The notes below the pieces were generated by a model. It was given only the letters and a program-made list of their open reading frames with translations. It did no database searches and was not told where the DNA came from. Source: Polaribacter aquimarinus (GTDB lineage Bacteria; Bacteroidota; Bacteroidia; Flavobacteriales; Flavobacteriaceae). From it: a DNA stretch of 64,000 nucleotides. Positions 16,473-25,981 of the stretch are shown in pieces; positions within the stretch are counted from its first letter, which is position 1; each line of letters begins with the position of its first letter. The position numbers were made by a program, and so were the translations under genes. The stretch lies in the NCBI RefSeq assembly GCF_003129485.1, contig NZ_QFFG01000007.1, positions 62,001-126,000 of the forward strand. The letters run 5' to 3'.

Positions 16473-17399
16473 ATGAAAGGACCACTTTTTTATGCTAAAA
16501 TTCTTCTTTTCGGAGAATATGGAATTATCAAAGATTCTAAAGGTTTAGCAATTCCGTTTAATGCATATAGAGGTGCGTTAAAATCTTCATCAGAATTATC
16601 TGGTAAATCTAAATTTTCAAATGAAAATCTATTAAAGTTTTATAAATATTTAGCAAGTTTAAAAACAGATTTAGTTGTTTTCGATTTAGAACAATTAAAA
16701 GAAGATATAGATAGGGGTATGTACTTCGATTCTTCTATTCCGCAAGGTTATGGAGTTGGAAGTTCAGGTGCTTTAGTGGCTTCTATTTACGATAAATATG
16801 CAAACGATAAAATTACTGTTTTAGAAAATTTAACTAGAGATAAATTATTAAACTTAAAACAGATATTTTCTATAATGGAATCTTTTTTCCACGGTAAAAG
16901 TTCTGGATTAGACCCCTTAAATAGTTACTTAAGTTTACCAATTTTAATCAACTCTAAAGATAATGTAGAACCTGCTGGGATTCCATCACAAAAACAAGGA
17001 AAAGGAGCAGTTTTCTTATTGGATTCAGAACAAATTGGAGAGACAGAACCTATGGTGAACATCTTTATGAACAAGATGAAAAACGAAGGTTTTAGAAAAA
17101 TGATTAGTAACGAATTTGCAACAACAACAGATGCTTGTATCGAAGATTTCTTACATGGAAATGTAAAATCGTTGTTTGGAAATGTAAAATCTCTTTCTAA
17201 AATTGTACTAAAAAACTTTAAACCTATGATCCCAGATGCTTTTCATAAAGTTTGGGAAAATGGTATTAAAACTAATGATTATTACCTAAAACTTTGTGGT
17301 TCTGGTGGTGGAGGTTATATTTTAGGTTTTACTGAAGACTTTGAAAAAGCTCAAAATAGTTTAAAAAACTACAAGTTAGAGTTGGTATACAGATTCTAA
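16473..17399 (+). CDS. Mevalonate kinase (GHMP kinase)
   Basis: A 308-aa GHMP-family kinase. The N-terminus AKILLFGEYGI is the mevalonate-kinase opening, the ATP loop is GYGVGSSGALVAS (92-104), HGKSSGLDPLNSYL (about 140-153) carries the catalytic Asp region, and LCGSGGGGYILGF near 275 is GHMP motif 3. It phosphorylates mevalonate to 5-phosphomevalonate. Flavobacterial members are often annotated only as GHMP kinase; the motifs and the mvaD and prenyltransferase neighbours support mevalonate as substrate. A strong promoter lies at 16425-16453. The UbiA gene follows after 4 bp. Confidence 0.88.
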   Translation: MKGPLFYAKILLFGEYGIIKDSKGLAIPFNAYRGALKSSSELSGKSKFSNENLLKFYKYLASLKTDLVVFDLEQLKEDIDRGMYFDSSIPQGYGVGSSGALVASIYDKYANDKITVLENLTRDKLLNLKQIFSIMESFFHGKSSGLDPLNSYLSLPILINSKDNVEPAGIPSQKQGKGAVFLLDSEQIGETEPMVNIFMNKMKNEGFRKMISNEFATTTDACIEDFLHGNVKSLFGNVKSLSKIVLKNFKPMIPDAFHKVWENGIKTNDYYLKLCGSGGGGYILGFTEDFEKAQNSLKNYKLELVYRF

Positions 17400-17403
17400 T
17401 CTT

Positions 17404-18321
17404 ATGCCTAGTTTTAAGCTCAAAAGAATTCTTTTTAAATTTTTAAGTTTAATCTCTGTAATTAGAGGTTATAACATTCTAGTCTTAATTGTAGCACAAT
17501 ATTTAGCTGCAATATTTATTTTTTCACCAAAAAAATCTCTTAGAAATATCCTTTTTGATGTTGATTTATTTTACATCGTTTTTGCAACAGTTTGTGTTGT
17601 TGCTGCTGGTTATATTATCAATAATTTTTATGATGTTAGGGTTGATCGAATCAATCGTCCTTTAAAATCGAACTTAGATAATTATGTAAAACAATCTACA
17701 AGATTAAACCTTTACTTTGCTCTTAATTTTTTAGGGTTTATTTTGGGTTGGTTGGTTTCTTGGAGAGCGGCATTGTTTTTTGCAGTTTATATTTTTGCCA
17801 TTTGGTTTTATTCTCACAAACTAAAAAAATATCCATTAACAGGTCTAATTTCTGCTACCGTATTAACAATTCTTCCTTTTTTTGCAGTATTTATTTATTT
17901 TAAAAATTTTTCAAAAATAATATTTGTTCACGCTATTTTTTTGTTCTTAGTGATAATGGTTAGAGAGTTGATTAAGGATTTACAAAATATGAAAGGCGCA
18001 ATTGTAAATAATTACGATACATTTCCTGTAAAATATGGTGAGTCAAAAACAAAGTATTTGTCAATTTCTTTATTGTTATTAACGTTGTTTCCTGTAGGTT
18101 TTTTATTGCAATATCCGGCTTTAAGTTATATGCAGTATTATTTTTATTTAGCATTAGTAACACTAATTTTTATTGGTTTTTACTTATGGAAATCAACAGA
18201 GAGAAATCAGTATAGAATGTTACACAATATTTTAAAACTCTTACTTTTAGTCGGGGTTTTGTCTTTAGTTTTTATTGATACTTCTTTACTTGTGGAAAAA
18301 GTGATAGACAGATTGAATTAA
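17404..18321 (+). CDS. UbiA-family prenyltransferase
   Basis: A 305-aa integral membrane prenyltransferase with about eight hydrophobic segments. The first Asp-rich motif is NNFYDVRVDRINRP (73-86) and the second is KDLQNMKGAIVNNYDTFPVKYGE (about 192-214). UbiA enzymes transfer a prenyl chain to an aromatic or glycerol-phosphate acceptor. The isoprenoid gene context and the Bacteroidota background fit the subgroup annotated as geranylgeranylglycerol-phosphate geranylgeranyltransferase-like, but the acceptor cannot be assigned from sequence, and a quinone-pathway role is possible. It is 4 bp from mevalonate kinase, so translation is likely coupled. Confidence 0.85.
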   Translation: MPSFKLKRILFKFLSLISVIRGYNILVLIVAQYLAAIFIFSPKKSLRNILFDVDLFYIVFATVCVVAAGYIINNFYDVRVDRINRPLKSNLDNYVKQSTRLNLYFALNFLGFILGWLVSWRAALFFAVYIFAIWFYSHKLKKYPLTGLISATVLTILPFFAVFIYFKNFSKIIFVHAIFLFLVIMVRELIKDLQNMKGAIVNNYDTFPVKYGESKTKYLSISLLLLTLFPVGFLLQYPALSYMQYYFYLALVTLIFIGFYLWKSTERNQYRMLHNILKLLLLVGVLSLVFIDTSLLVEKVIDRLN

Positions 18322-18342
18322 GGATTTTTATACCTATTTTTG
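18313..18342 (+). promoter_or_regulatory. Promoter of rluB-type gene
   Basis: TTG (18313-18315), 19-bp spacer and TATTTTTG (18335-18342), starting inside the end of the UbiA gene, fit the Bacteroidota pattern. Confidence 0.6.
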
Positions 18343-18357
18343 CAAAAATTTTAAATA

Positions 18358-19236
18358 ATGAAATCAAATAGAAACTCGTCGAGAGGACGACAAGAAGGAA
18401 AAAAAAATGCTCCTCTAAGTAGAAGAAATCCAAAAAAAGATACTCCGAAAAGTACTCCTTTAAGTAGAAAATCTCCTAAAAAAGAATTCAAAAAGATTAA
18501 AACTACACCTAAATCTGATGAATCATCAGGAATTCGTTTAAACAAATATATTGCCAATTCAGGAATTTGTTCTCGAAGAGAAGCAGATACTTATATAGAA
18601 CATGGTAGTGTTCAAGTAAATGGGAAACTGGTTACTGAAATGGGATATAAAGTTCAGCCAAATGACGTTGTTCAATTTGATGGAACATCCATTACACCAG
18701 AACAGAAAAAATATATTCTTTTAAACAAACCAAAGAACTACATCACCACTATGGATGATGATCGTGGTCGAAAAACAGTAATGGAATTGATTGCAAATGC
18801 TTCTAAAGAGCGTATTTATCCCGTTGGACGTTTAGATAGAAATACTACTGGTTTATTGTTGTTTACCAATGATGGCGATTTGGCTAAGAAATTAACGCAT
18901 CCAAAACATAATGTGCGTAAATTATATCACGCTTCTTTAGATAGAAAACTAGATTTAAAAGATTTAGAAAAACTTCGTGGAGAAGTAATTATTGAAGGTA
19001 GAAAAGTGTTTATTGATGCGGTTTCTTACATTAATGGAGAGCCAAAATCGGAAATTGGAATCGAAATTCATTCAGGTAGAAACAGAATTGTTCGTAAAAT
19101 TTTTGAACACGTTGGTTATAAGGTGAATAAATTAGATAGAGTCATTTTTGCAGAACTAACCAAGAAAAATTTGCCAAGAGGTAGATGGAGAGAGTTAACA
19201 ACTTTAGAGGTTGCGAATCTTCAAAAAATGAAATAA
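18358..19236 (+). CDS. 23S rRNA/RluB-RsuA-type pseudouridine synthase
   Basis: A 292-aa pseudouridine synthase of the RsuA/RluB/E/F family. Residues 1-55 are a disordered basic tail rich in Lys, Ser and Pro with repeated PLSR-x-PKK units, a frequent Bacteroidota addition that probably contacts rRNA. An S4 RNA-binding domain follows (58-105, IRLNKYIANSGICSRREAD), then the catalytic domain with GRLDRNTTGLLL, catalytic Asp at 160. RluB-type modification of 23S U2605 is the likeliest role, but sequence alone does not separate RluB from RsuA/RluE/RluF. It has its own promoter and a perfect-stem terminator. Confidence 0.87.
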   Translation: MKSNRNSSRGRQEGKKNAPLSRRNPKKDTPKSTPLSRKSPKKEFKKIKTTPKSDESSGIRLNKYIANSGICSRREADTYIEHGSVQVNGKLVTEMGYKVQPNDVVQFDGTSITPEQKKYILLNKPKNYITTMDDDRGRKTVMELIANASKERIYPVGRLDRNTTGLLLFTNDGDLAKKLTHPKHNVRKLYHASLDRKLDLKDLEKLRGEVIIEGRKVFIDAVSYINGEPKSEIGIEIHSGRNRIVRKIFEHVGYKVNKLDRVIFAELTKKNLPRGRWRELTTLEVANLQKMK

Positions 19237-19242
19237 AATATG

Positions 19243-19268
19243 AATCCAGCTTTTAGCTGGATTTTTTT
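19243..19268 (+). terminator. Intrinsic terminator after the rluB-type gene
   Basis: A 9-bp perfect stem AATCCAGCT/AGCTGGATT with a 3-nt loop followed by T residues. It directly abuts the stop codon of hutG on the other strand. Confidence 0.85.
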
Positions 19269-20232
19269 ATGAATTACAAACTATAAAATCTACCAATCTT
19301 GCTGCTAATCTTGCTGTTGTGTTATCAATGTCATATTCAGGATTCATTTCTGCAATATCTACAGAAATCACTTTTTTACACTCCAATAAAAAAGACAAAA
19401 CCGCAAATGCAAATTGTGAAGAAAAACCGAGTGGAGAAGGAGCACTTACACCAGGAGCGTAAGCAGATGAAAACCCATCCAAATCTATGGTAATGTATAG
19501 GTAATCTACTTTTTCTATAAATTGTGATAATTTCTTTTTTAAATCTTTGCTAAATGTTTCACTTTCAAAATTCGTAACATATTTTACATTCAATTTTTTA
19601 GCAATTTCAAACAATTCTTTGGTGTTTGCTTGTTGTTGAATACCAATAGCAAAATAATCTACATTCTTATTCTCGGATAAAATTTGATTGAAAGGTGTTC
19701 CTGAATTGGATACAGTTTCAACAGGACGTAAATCAAAATGAGCATCAAAATTGACAATTCCAATTTTTCGTTTAGCAGTTTGTTGAAGTGCTTTTTTAAT
19801 ACCATTAAAATTGGCATAAGCAATATCGTGTCCACCACCAATAGCAATAGGCAAAGTTTTATTTTGTATGATTTTAGCAATAGATTTTGAAAATGCTTCG
19901 TGGCAATCTTCTAAATAATTATCGACACAAATAATGTTGCCAAAATCAATAATATTTTTATTTTTAAAATGAGTTGCTACTTTCCCTAATTGATTTCTAA
20001 TAGCTTTTGGTCCATTTTTTGTACCAATTCTTCCTTGATTTCTTTGTACACCTTCTTCGCAAACGTAACCGATAATTCCAATGTCAATATTTTTATTGAG
20101 TTTTTTAGATGCAATTGTTTCTACATTAATTTCTTGATACCAATATTGGTTTTCAAGTGTTGTTTTTCTCCCAGAATAATTTTCTAAACAACCGCTTTTA
20201 TAATCTACTTTTAAATTTTCAAAGAAACTCAT
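19267..20232 (-). CDS. hutG: Formimidoylglutamase, arginase family
   Basis: A 321-aa Mn-dependent ureohydrolase-fold enzyme. Metal-binding motifs are GGGHD (132-136), NFDAHFD (161-167) and TIDLDG (about 248-253), with SAPSPLGFS near the substrate pocket. As the last gene of the hut operon it should hydrolyse N-formimidoyl-L-glutamate to glutamate and formamide, the final step of histidine degradation. Fold and motifs are shared with arginase and agmatinase, so the assignment relies on the hut context. It starts 5 bp after hutI. Confidence 0.9.
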   Translation of the reverse strand: MSFFENLKVDYKSGCLENYSGRKTTLENQYWYQEINVETIASKKLNKNIDIGIIGYVCEEGVQRNQGRIGTKNGPKAIRNQLGKVATHFKNKNIIDFGNIICVDNYLEDCHEAFSKSIAKIIQNKTLPIAIGGGHDIAYANFNGIKKALQQTAKRKIGIVNFDAHFDLRPVETVSNSGTPFNQILSENKNVDYFAIGIQQQANTKELFEIAKKLNVKYVTNFESETFSKDLKKKLSQFIEKVDYLYITIDLDGFSSAYAPGVSAPSPLGFSSQFAFAVLSFLLECKKVISVDIAEMNPEYDIDNTTARLAARLVDFIVCNS

Positions 20233-20237
20233 AATTG

Positions 20238-21479
20238 TTATTTTTGTACTTCCTTTCCTTTTAAAAATACTTTTTCAATTTGATGATTTCCAAATGAATA
20301 GGGAATAAATCCGTAAGAATTGATTGGTTTTGTTAAGATTAAATTTGCCAGTTTTCCTTTTGTTATAGAGCCTACTTCGTTTTCTAAATTCATTGCATAA
20401 GCACCATTTATGGTAGCTGCATTTATGGCTTCTGCTGGAGTCATTTTCATTTTAATGCAAGCTGTAGCAAGGACAAAATTCATATTTCCAGAAGGTGTAG
20501 AACCAGGGTTGTAGTCTGTAGCTAAAGCTAAAGGCAAACCAGAATCAATCATTTTTCTTGCTGGCGTATAAGGAATTCCTAAAAAATAAGAACAGCTTGG
20601 TAATGCAACAGGCATCGTTTTAGTGTTTTTTAAAACCTCAATATCATCAGTATCCATTACTTCTAAATGATCTACAGATAATGCTTTGTTTTCTACTCCA
20701 ATTTTTACACCACCAAGAGCATTGAATTGATTTACGTGTATTTTTCCTTGCAAGTCAAATTGCTGTCCAGCTTCTAAAATTCGATTTGTATCATCGACCG
20801 AAAAATATCCTTTTTCACAAAAAACATCAATAAAATCGGCTAAATTTTCTTTAGCTATTTTTGGAAGTGTTTTTTTAATGAGTAGATCTAAATATCCATT
20901 TTTATCGTTTTTAAATTCATTCGGAATTGCGTGTGCTCCTAAAAATGTAGCTTTTATCGGAATTGGATAATTCTCCTTTAATCGTTTGATAACTCGAAGC
21001 ATTTTTAACTCAGCATTTTCCGTTAATCCATAGCCCGATTTTATTTCTACTGCTCCAGTTCCTAATTGAATAATTTCTTCTAAACGTACTTCGCTTTGTT
21101 GGTACAAATCGTCTTCTGAAGTTTTTTGTAGTTTCTTTGCGGAGTTTAAAATTCCGCCACCATTATTGGCAATTTCTTCGTAAGTCAGACCATTAATTCT
21201 ATCCACAAATTCGCTTTCTCGATTTCCGGCATAGACAATATGCGTATGAGAATCGCACCAAGAAGGTAGAATCATTTTTCCTGCAGCATCAATAGTTTCT
21301 GAAAAATGACCTTTTGGGCAATCTTTCATTAAACCATAATCGCAAATCAAGCCATTTTCAACTATTAAAAAAGCATTTTTTATGGTCGGTAGTGTTTTCA
21401 TTTCTTTTCCAGAAACAAAAGCAATGTTTTTATCTCTAACTTGAATTAACTCTTTTATGTTTTTAAAAAGTAACTTCAT
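20238..21479 (-). CDS. hutI: Imidazolonepropionase
   Basis: A 413-aa amidohydrolase that opens 4-imidazolone-5-propionate to N-formimidoyl-glutamate. Metal ligands are seen in SHTH (H78, H80), the GAHAIPNEF segment (first His of the second pair), KIHVNQFNALGG and the ATDYNPGST segment carrying the catalytic Asp. Length is normal for HutI. The start codon overlaps the hutU stop by one base (TAATG), giving translational coupling within the hut operon. Confidence 0.94.
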   Translation of the reverse strand: MKLLFKNIKELIQVRDKNIAFVSGKEMKTLPTIKNAFLIVENGLICDYGLMKDCPKGHFSETIDAAGKMILPSWCDSHTHIVYAGNRESEFVDRINGLTYEEIANNGGGILNSAKKLQKTSEDDLYQQSEVRLEEIIQLGTGAVEIKSGYGLTENAELKMLRVIKRLKENYPIPIKATFLGAHAIPNEFKNDKNGYLDLLIKKTLPKIAKENLADFIDVFCEKGYFSVDDTNRILEAGQQFDLQGKIHVNQFNALGGVKIGVENKALSVDHLEVMDTDDIEVLKNTKTMPVALPSCSYFLGIPYTPARKMIDSGLPLALATDYNPGSTPSGNMNFVLATACIKMKMTPAEAINAATINGAYAMNLENEVGSITKGKLANLILTKPINSYGFIPYSFGNHQIEKVFLKGKEVQK

Positions 21480-23476
21480 TAAAATAAATTGTTCAATAAA
21501 TTCTCTTCCACTAAATTAGGCAAAGTAATCTTTAAATTCGGTGTTCTTTCCATTTCTCTTTTAATGGCAAAAATTGCTTCGTCATTTCTTGCCCAACTTC
21601 TTCTTGCAATTCCATTATTTACATCATAAAAAAGCATATTCTTTAATTTTTCTTCGGCTTCTTTTGTTCCGTCTAATAGCATTCCAAAACCACCATTAAT
21701 CACTTCTCCCCAACCAACACCACCACCATTATGGATGGAAACCCAAGTTGCACCTCTAAAACTATCACCAATTACGTTATGAATTGCCATATCTGCTGTA
21801 AATTTACTTCCATCGTAAATGTTAGATGTTTCTCGAAAAGGCGAATCTGTTCCACTAACATCGTGATGATCTCTACCTAAAATTACTGCGCCAATTTCAT
21901 TATTAGCAATTGCATCATTAAAAGCTTTCGCAATTTTTATTCTACCTTCTGCATCTGCATATAAAATTCTGGCTTTCGATCCTACTACCATTTTATTAGC
22001 TTTCGCATTTTTTATCCAGGTGATGTTGTCTTGCATTTGCAATTGAATTTCCTCAGGAGCATTTTCCATTATTTCTTGCAAAACTTGAGCTGCGATTTCA
22101 TCGGTTTTATCTAAATCTTCTTGTTTTCCTGATGCACAAACCCAACGAAATGGACCAAAACCATAATCAAAACACATAGGCCCTAATATATCTTGCACAT
22201 ACGAAGGGTATTTGAAATCGATATTGTTTTCTGCCATAATAGCTGCTCCCGCTCTTGATGCTTCTAATAAAAACGCATTTCCATAATCAAAAAAGTAGGT
22301 TCCTTTTTTGGTGTGTTTGTTTATTGAGTTTACTTGTCTTCTTAACGATTCTTGTACTTTTTCTTTGAATAATTCTGGATTTTCTTTGATTAAAATATTA
22401 GATTCATCAAAGGATAAATCAACAGGGTAATATCCGCCAGTTAAAGGAATATGCAGCGAAGTTTGATCTGAACCAATATGAATAAAAATGTTTTCTTTAT
22501 CAAAACGTTCCCAAACATCTACAATGTTACCTATAAAGGCGATGGAAACTATGTCTTTGTTTTTCTGCGCTTCCAAGGTTCGTTTTACTAAAACATCAAT
22601 ATCATCAATTAAAATATCTACCCAACCTTGTTGATGTCTTTTTTTAGCAGCTTTAGGATTGATTTCTGCACAAATCGTAATGCAACCTGCAATATTTCCA
22701 GCTTTTGGTTGTGCTCCACTCATTCCGCCTAAACCCGCAGTTAAAAAGATTTTACCATTAGGATTTTCATTCTTTTTTAAAAATTTTCTGAAAGCGTTCA
22801 TCACAGTAATTGTAGTTCCGTGTACAATTCCTTGTGGTCCAATATACATAAAAGAACCCGCTGTCATTTGTCCATATTGAGAAACACCTAAAGCGTTCAT
22901 TTTTTCCCAATCGTTAGGTTTTGAGTAGTTTGGAATTACCATTCCGTTGGTTACAACAACTCTTGGAGCATTTTTTGAAGAAGGGAATAATCCCATTGGA
23001 TGACCAGAATATAAATGCAGTGTTTGCTCATCTGTCATAGTTGCTAAATATTGCATAACCAAAAGATATTGTGCCCAGTTTTGAAACACAGCTCCATTGC
23101 CACCGTAAGTAATTAATTCTTCTGGATGTTGTGCTACATCAGGATTTAAGTTGTTTTGAATCATTAGCATAATGGCTGCAGCTTGTGTTGAATTTGCAGG
23201 ATACTCACTAATATTTCTTGCGTAAATTTTGTAATCTGGTTTAAATCTAAACATATAAATTCTCCCAAATTCTTTTAATTCATTCGCAAATTCTTGGGAA
23301 AGTACTTTGTGCCATTTTTTTGGAAAATAGCGCAACGCATTTTTTATCGCCAATTTTTTTTCTTCTAAAGATAAAATGTCCTTTCTTTTTGGTGCACTGT
23401 TTGCATTTTTTGGATATGTTTTCTTTGTTGGAAGTTCATTTGGAATTCCTTGTAAAATTTGTGATGTAAAATTCAT
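21479..23476 (-). CDS. hutU: Urocanate hydratase
   Basis: A 665-aa NAD-dependent urocanase converting urocanate to imidazolone-propionate. Visible motifs are TYGGNGAVFQNWAQYLLVM, the dinucleotide-binding GLGGMSGAQPKAG, the conserved GRDHHDVSGTDSPFRETSN, and the near-C-terminal SIHNGGGVGWGEVINGGFG. It is longer than the ~560-aa proteobacterial enzyme; the extra length is at the N-terminus and internal loops and matches the Bacteroidota form as I recall it. It starts 8 bp after hutH in the same operon. Confidence 0.95.
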   Translation of the reverse strand: MNFTSQILQGIPNELPTKKTYPKNANSAPKRKDILSLEEKKLAIKNALRYFPKKWHKVLSQEFANELKEFGRIYMFRFKPDYKIYARNISEYPANSTQAAAIMLMIQNNLNPDVAQHPEELITYGGNGAVFQNWAQYLLVMQYLATMTDEQTLHLYSGHPMGLFPSSKNAPRVVVTNGMVIPNYSKPNDWEKMNALGVSQYGQMTAGSFMYIGPQGIVHGTTITVMNAFRKFLKKNENPNGKIFLTAGLGGMSGAQPKAGNIAGCITICAEINPKAAKKRHQQGWVDILIDDIDVLVKRTLEAQKNKDIVSIAFIGNIVDVWERFDKENIFIHIGSDQTSLHIPLTGGYYPVDLSFDESNILIKENPELFKEKVQESLRRQVNSINKHTKKGTYFFDYGNAFLLEASRAGAAIMAENNIDFKYPSYVQDILGPMCFDYGFGPFRWVCASGKQEDLDKTDEIAAQVLQEIMENAPEEIQLQMQDNITWIKNAKANKMVVGSKARILYADAEGRIKIAKAFNDAIANNEIGAVILGRDHHDVSGTDSPFRETSNIYDGSKFTADMAIHNVIGDSFRGATWVSIHNGGGVGWGEVINGGFGMLLDGTKEAEEKLKNMLFYDVNNGIARRSWARNDEAIFAIKREMERTPNLKITLPNLVEENLLNNLF

Positions 23477-23484
23477 TTTCTTTT

Positions 23485-24978
23485 TTATTTTACAATTATT
23501 TCTTGTGTTTTTACCAATTGAATCATATTATTGATGTCATCTTTTAACAATCTGTCATCTTCTAATTTGTCAACTTTTTTTCTGATGATTTTATAATTTT
23601 CTTCTATGATTTCAGAAAAAGTGTTTGGTCTTCTAAATTCTAAGGATTGAGCAGCGTATAGTAACTCTATGGCAAGAATTTTTTCTAAATTTTCTAAAAT
23701 TTGATTCAATTTTCTTCCAGAAATACTACCCATAGAAACGTGATCTTCTTGTCCTAAAGAAGTTGGAATACTATCTGCAGAAGGCGGAAAACACAAGGAT
23801 TTATTTTCCGTTACCAAAGCAGCTGTAGTATATTGCGGAATCATAAAACCAGAATTTAATCCACCACTTTTAGTTAATAATCTTGGTAAACCGTATTTGC
23901 CTTCTAATAATAAATAGCAACGTCTGTCTGCAATGTTTCCTAATTCTGATGCTGCAATAGAGCAATAGTCTAAAGCCATTGCTAATGGTTGTCCGTGGAA
24001 ATTCCCGCCAGAAATGGCTTCAGTTTCACTTAAAATAATTGGGTTGTCTGTTACAGAATTCATTTCTATTTCTGCCAATTCTTTTAGGTGATAAAATGCA
24101 TTTCTTGAAGCTCCGTGAACTTGAGGAATACAACGCATTGAATAGGGATCTTGAACTCGCTCGCAATCTTCGTGAGAAGTAATATTTTGTGAATTTTTAA
24201 AGAGCATTCGCATTCTTTTGGCAACGTGTAAGCTTCCTTTAAAAGGTCTAATGCTGTGCAAAGCTTCTTTAAAAGGTGAAGCACTTCCTTTGTAACCTTC
24301 AATACTCATCGCACCTGAAACATCGGCTAAATCTAATAAATATTTCATTTTTGAAAGTCCTAAAATGGTATGTGCTAAAATAAATTGTGTTCCATTTATC
24401 AAACCCAAACCTTCTTTTGCGTGTAACTCTAAAGGTTCTAAATGATGTTCTTGTAAAATTTCTTTTGCAGGAATAATTTTGTCCCCAACCCAAAAATCTC
24501 CTTCACCTATCAACGGTAAAAAAAGATGAGAAAGTGGCGCTAAATCTCCAGAAGCACCTACAGAACCTTGTTTAGGAACTGTGGGAAGTAAGTCGTTTTC
24601 AATAAAATATAAAATGCGTTCAATCAACTTTAAACGAACACCCGAAAACCCTTGACATAAAGTGTGAACTTTACAAATCATCATAATTTTAGACAATTGT
24701 TTATCGATATTTTCGCCAACACCAACTGCGTGAGTTATCAATAGGTTTTTTTGAAGTAGATTGGTTTCTTCTGGTGATATTTGAACATCACATAAAGGGC
24801 CAAAACCAGTATTTATGCCATAAACAGCTTTGTTTTTCTGTATAATTGTGTTAACCCTTTTTCTTGAAGTAATAATTTTACTTTTTGCTTGATTATTAAT
24901 AACAGCTTTTAGCTCATTATTTGCAATTTGTAAAACTTTTGTTAAGTCAAGATGATCTATTCCGTATTTGAAAGTCAT
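23485..24978 (-). CDS. hutH: Histidine ammonia-lyase
   Basis: A 497-aa MIO-type ammonia-lyase that deaminates histidine to urocanate, the first step of histidine use. The Ala-Ser-Gly triad that forms the MIO group is at 142-144 in GSVGASGDLAPLSH, the expected position. Other landmarks are YGINTGFGPL (53-62) and SGGNFHGQPLAMALD. It is the first gene of hutH-hutU-hutI-hutG; a -7 box at 25001-25008 gives a short leader. The divergent LysR gene is the likely regulator. Confidence 0.95.
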   Translation of the reverse strand: MTFKYGIDHLDLTKVLQIANNELKAVINNQAKSKIITSRKRVNTIIQKNKAVYGINTGFGPLCDVQISPEETNLLQKNLLITHAVGVGENIDKQLSKIMMICKVHTLCQGFSGVRLKLIERILYFIENDLLPTVPKQGSVGASGDLAPLSHLFLPLIGEGDFWVGDKIIPAKEILQEHHLEPLELHAKEGLGLINGTQFILAHTILGLSKMKYLLDLADVSGAMSIEGYKGSASPFKEALHSIRPFKGSLHVAKRMRMLFKNSQNITSHEDCERVQDPYSMRCIPQVHGASRNAFYHLKELAEIEMNSVTDNPIILSETEAISGGNFHGQPLAMALDYCSIAASELGNIADRRCYLLLEGKYGLPRLLTKSGGLNSGFMIPQYTTAALVTENKSLCFPPSADSIPTSLGQEDHVSMGSISGRKLNQILENLEKILAIELLYAAQSLEFRRPNTFSEIIEENYKIIRKKVDKLEDDRLLKDDINNMIQLVKTQEIIVK

Positions 24979-25000
24979 TAGTAGTTAAATTGTTTTTATA

Positions 25001-25020
25001 CAAAGTTATTATTACTTTTG
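25001..25020. promoter_or_regulatory. Overlapping divergent promoters of hutH and the LysR gene
   Basis: TAACTTTG on the minus strand (25008-25001) serves hutH. TACTTTTG on the plus strand (25013-25020) serves the LysR gene. The boxes are only 4 bp apart, so each polymerase would cover the other's promoter. A short inverted repeat ATAAT-N7-ATTAT (25028-25044) downstream of the plus box is a possible regulator site. Confidence 0.55.
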
Positions 25021-25058
25021 ATGCTTTATAATACTATTTATTATTCTAATTAATAACT

Positions 25059-25937
25059 ATGAGTTATCAAATTGAAATAAGACATATCCGCTATTTTTTA
25101 GCAGTAGCCGAAGAATTACATTTTAGAAAAGCAGCAGAAAAGTTGTTTATTTCTCAACCTGGTTTGAGTAGGCAAATAAAATTTATAGAAGAAGAGTTGG
25201 ATGTTGTTTTGTTTGAAAGACATAATAGAAAAGTTGTTTTAACGAAAGTTGGAGAATATTTAAAAGAAGAATTTACAAAACAACTAAAATCATTTAATAA
25301 TACTTTAGACAATGCAAAATTATTGCAAAAAGGTAAAAAAGGAGAATTGAAAATTGGATATGTAGGTTCTGCTATGCAGAAAGTTATCCCCAATTTGTTG
25401 TTGAATTTTGAACAGTATAATCCAGATATTGTATTTAATTTAAAAGAAATTGACAATCAAAAACAAATAGAAGATTTGAGCTCTTTTTCTATTGATATTG
25501 GTTTTGTAAGATTGGAAAGAGTGCCAAGAAATTTGGAGATAAAAACCATTTTAAAAGAGAATTTTTGTTTGGTATTGCCAGAAAAGTACCACATTAACAG
25601 TAAAAATTTTGAGAATCTATCCCAGTTGAAATCTGCTTCATTTATTCTTTTTGATGCCAATTATAGTGCATCCTATTATGAGAAAGTAATGCAAATATTT
25701 GATGACTGTGGTTTTTCTCCTCTAGTTTCTCATAATACGATTCACTCTAGCTCAATTTTTAAATTGGTTGAAAATAACCTCGGAATCTCTATAGTTCCAA
25801 AATCATTAGCTAAAAAAAGAGGATATCACATACAATTTATTGAGTTAGATATGATTCCCCAGAAAACGACTTTATCTTTAGTTTGGAATTCAAAAAACAA
25901 TAACCCTATTATGAATGATATATTAAATTTACTCTAG
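25059..25937 (+). CDS. LysR-family transcriptional regulator, probable hut regulator
   Basis: A 292-aa LysR-type regulator. The winged HTH occupies residues ~5-62 (IRHIRYFLAVAEELHFRKAAEKLFISQPGLSRQI split over the family pattern), followed by a linker helix and a periplasmic-binding-like effector domain (~90-290, LKIGYVGSAMQKVIPNLL). It is divergent from hutH with overlapping promoters, the classic arrangement for a LysR activator sensing a pathway metabolite. Known hut regulators are HutC (GntR family) or HutP, so a LysR regulator here would be an alternative solution; urocanate or histidine as inducer is inference. Confidence 0.85.
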   Translation: MSYQIEIRHIRYFLAVAEELHFRKAAEKLFISQPGLSRQIKFIEEELDVVLFERHNRKVVLTKVGEYLKEEFTKQLKSFNNTLDNAKLLQKGKKGELKIGYVGSAMQKVIPNLLLNFEQYNPDIVFNLKEIDNQKQIEDLSSFSIDIGFVRLERVPRNLEIKTILKENFCLVLPEKYHINSKNFENLSQLKSASFILFDANYSASYYEKVMQIFDDCGFSPLVSHNTIHSSSIFKLVENNLGISIVPKSLAKKRGYHIQFIELDMIPQKTTLSLVWNSKNNNPIMNDILNLL

Positions 25938-25953
25938 AATGAAAGCACAAAAA

Positions 25954-25977
25954 AAACCCGAACAAACGTTCGGGTTT
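25954..25977. terminator. Bidirectional terminator between LysR gene and tRNA-Phe
   Basis: A perfect 10-bp stem AAACCCGAAC/GTTCGGGTTT with an AAAC loop, flanked by A-runs on the left and T-runs on the right, so it can act for both the plus-strand LysR gene and the minus-strand tRNA. Confidence 0.85.
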
Positions 25978-25981
25978 TAAG

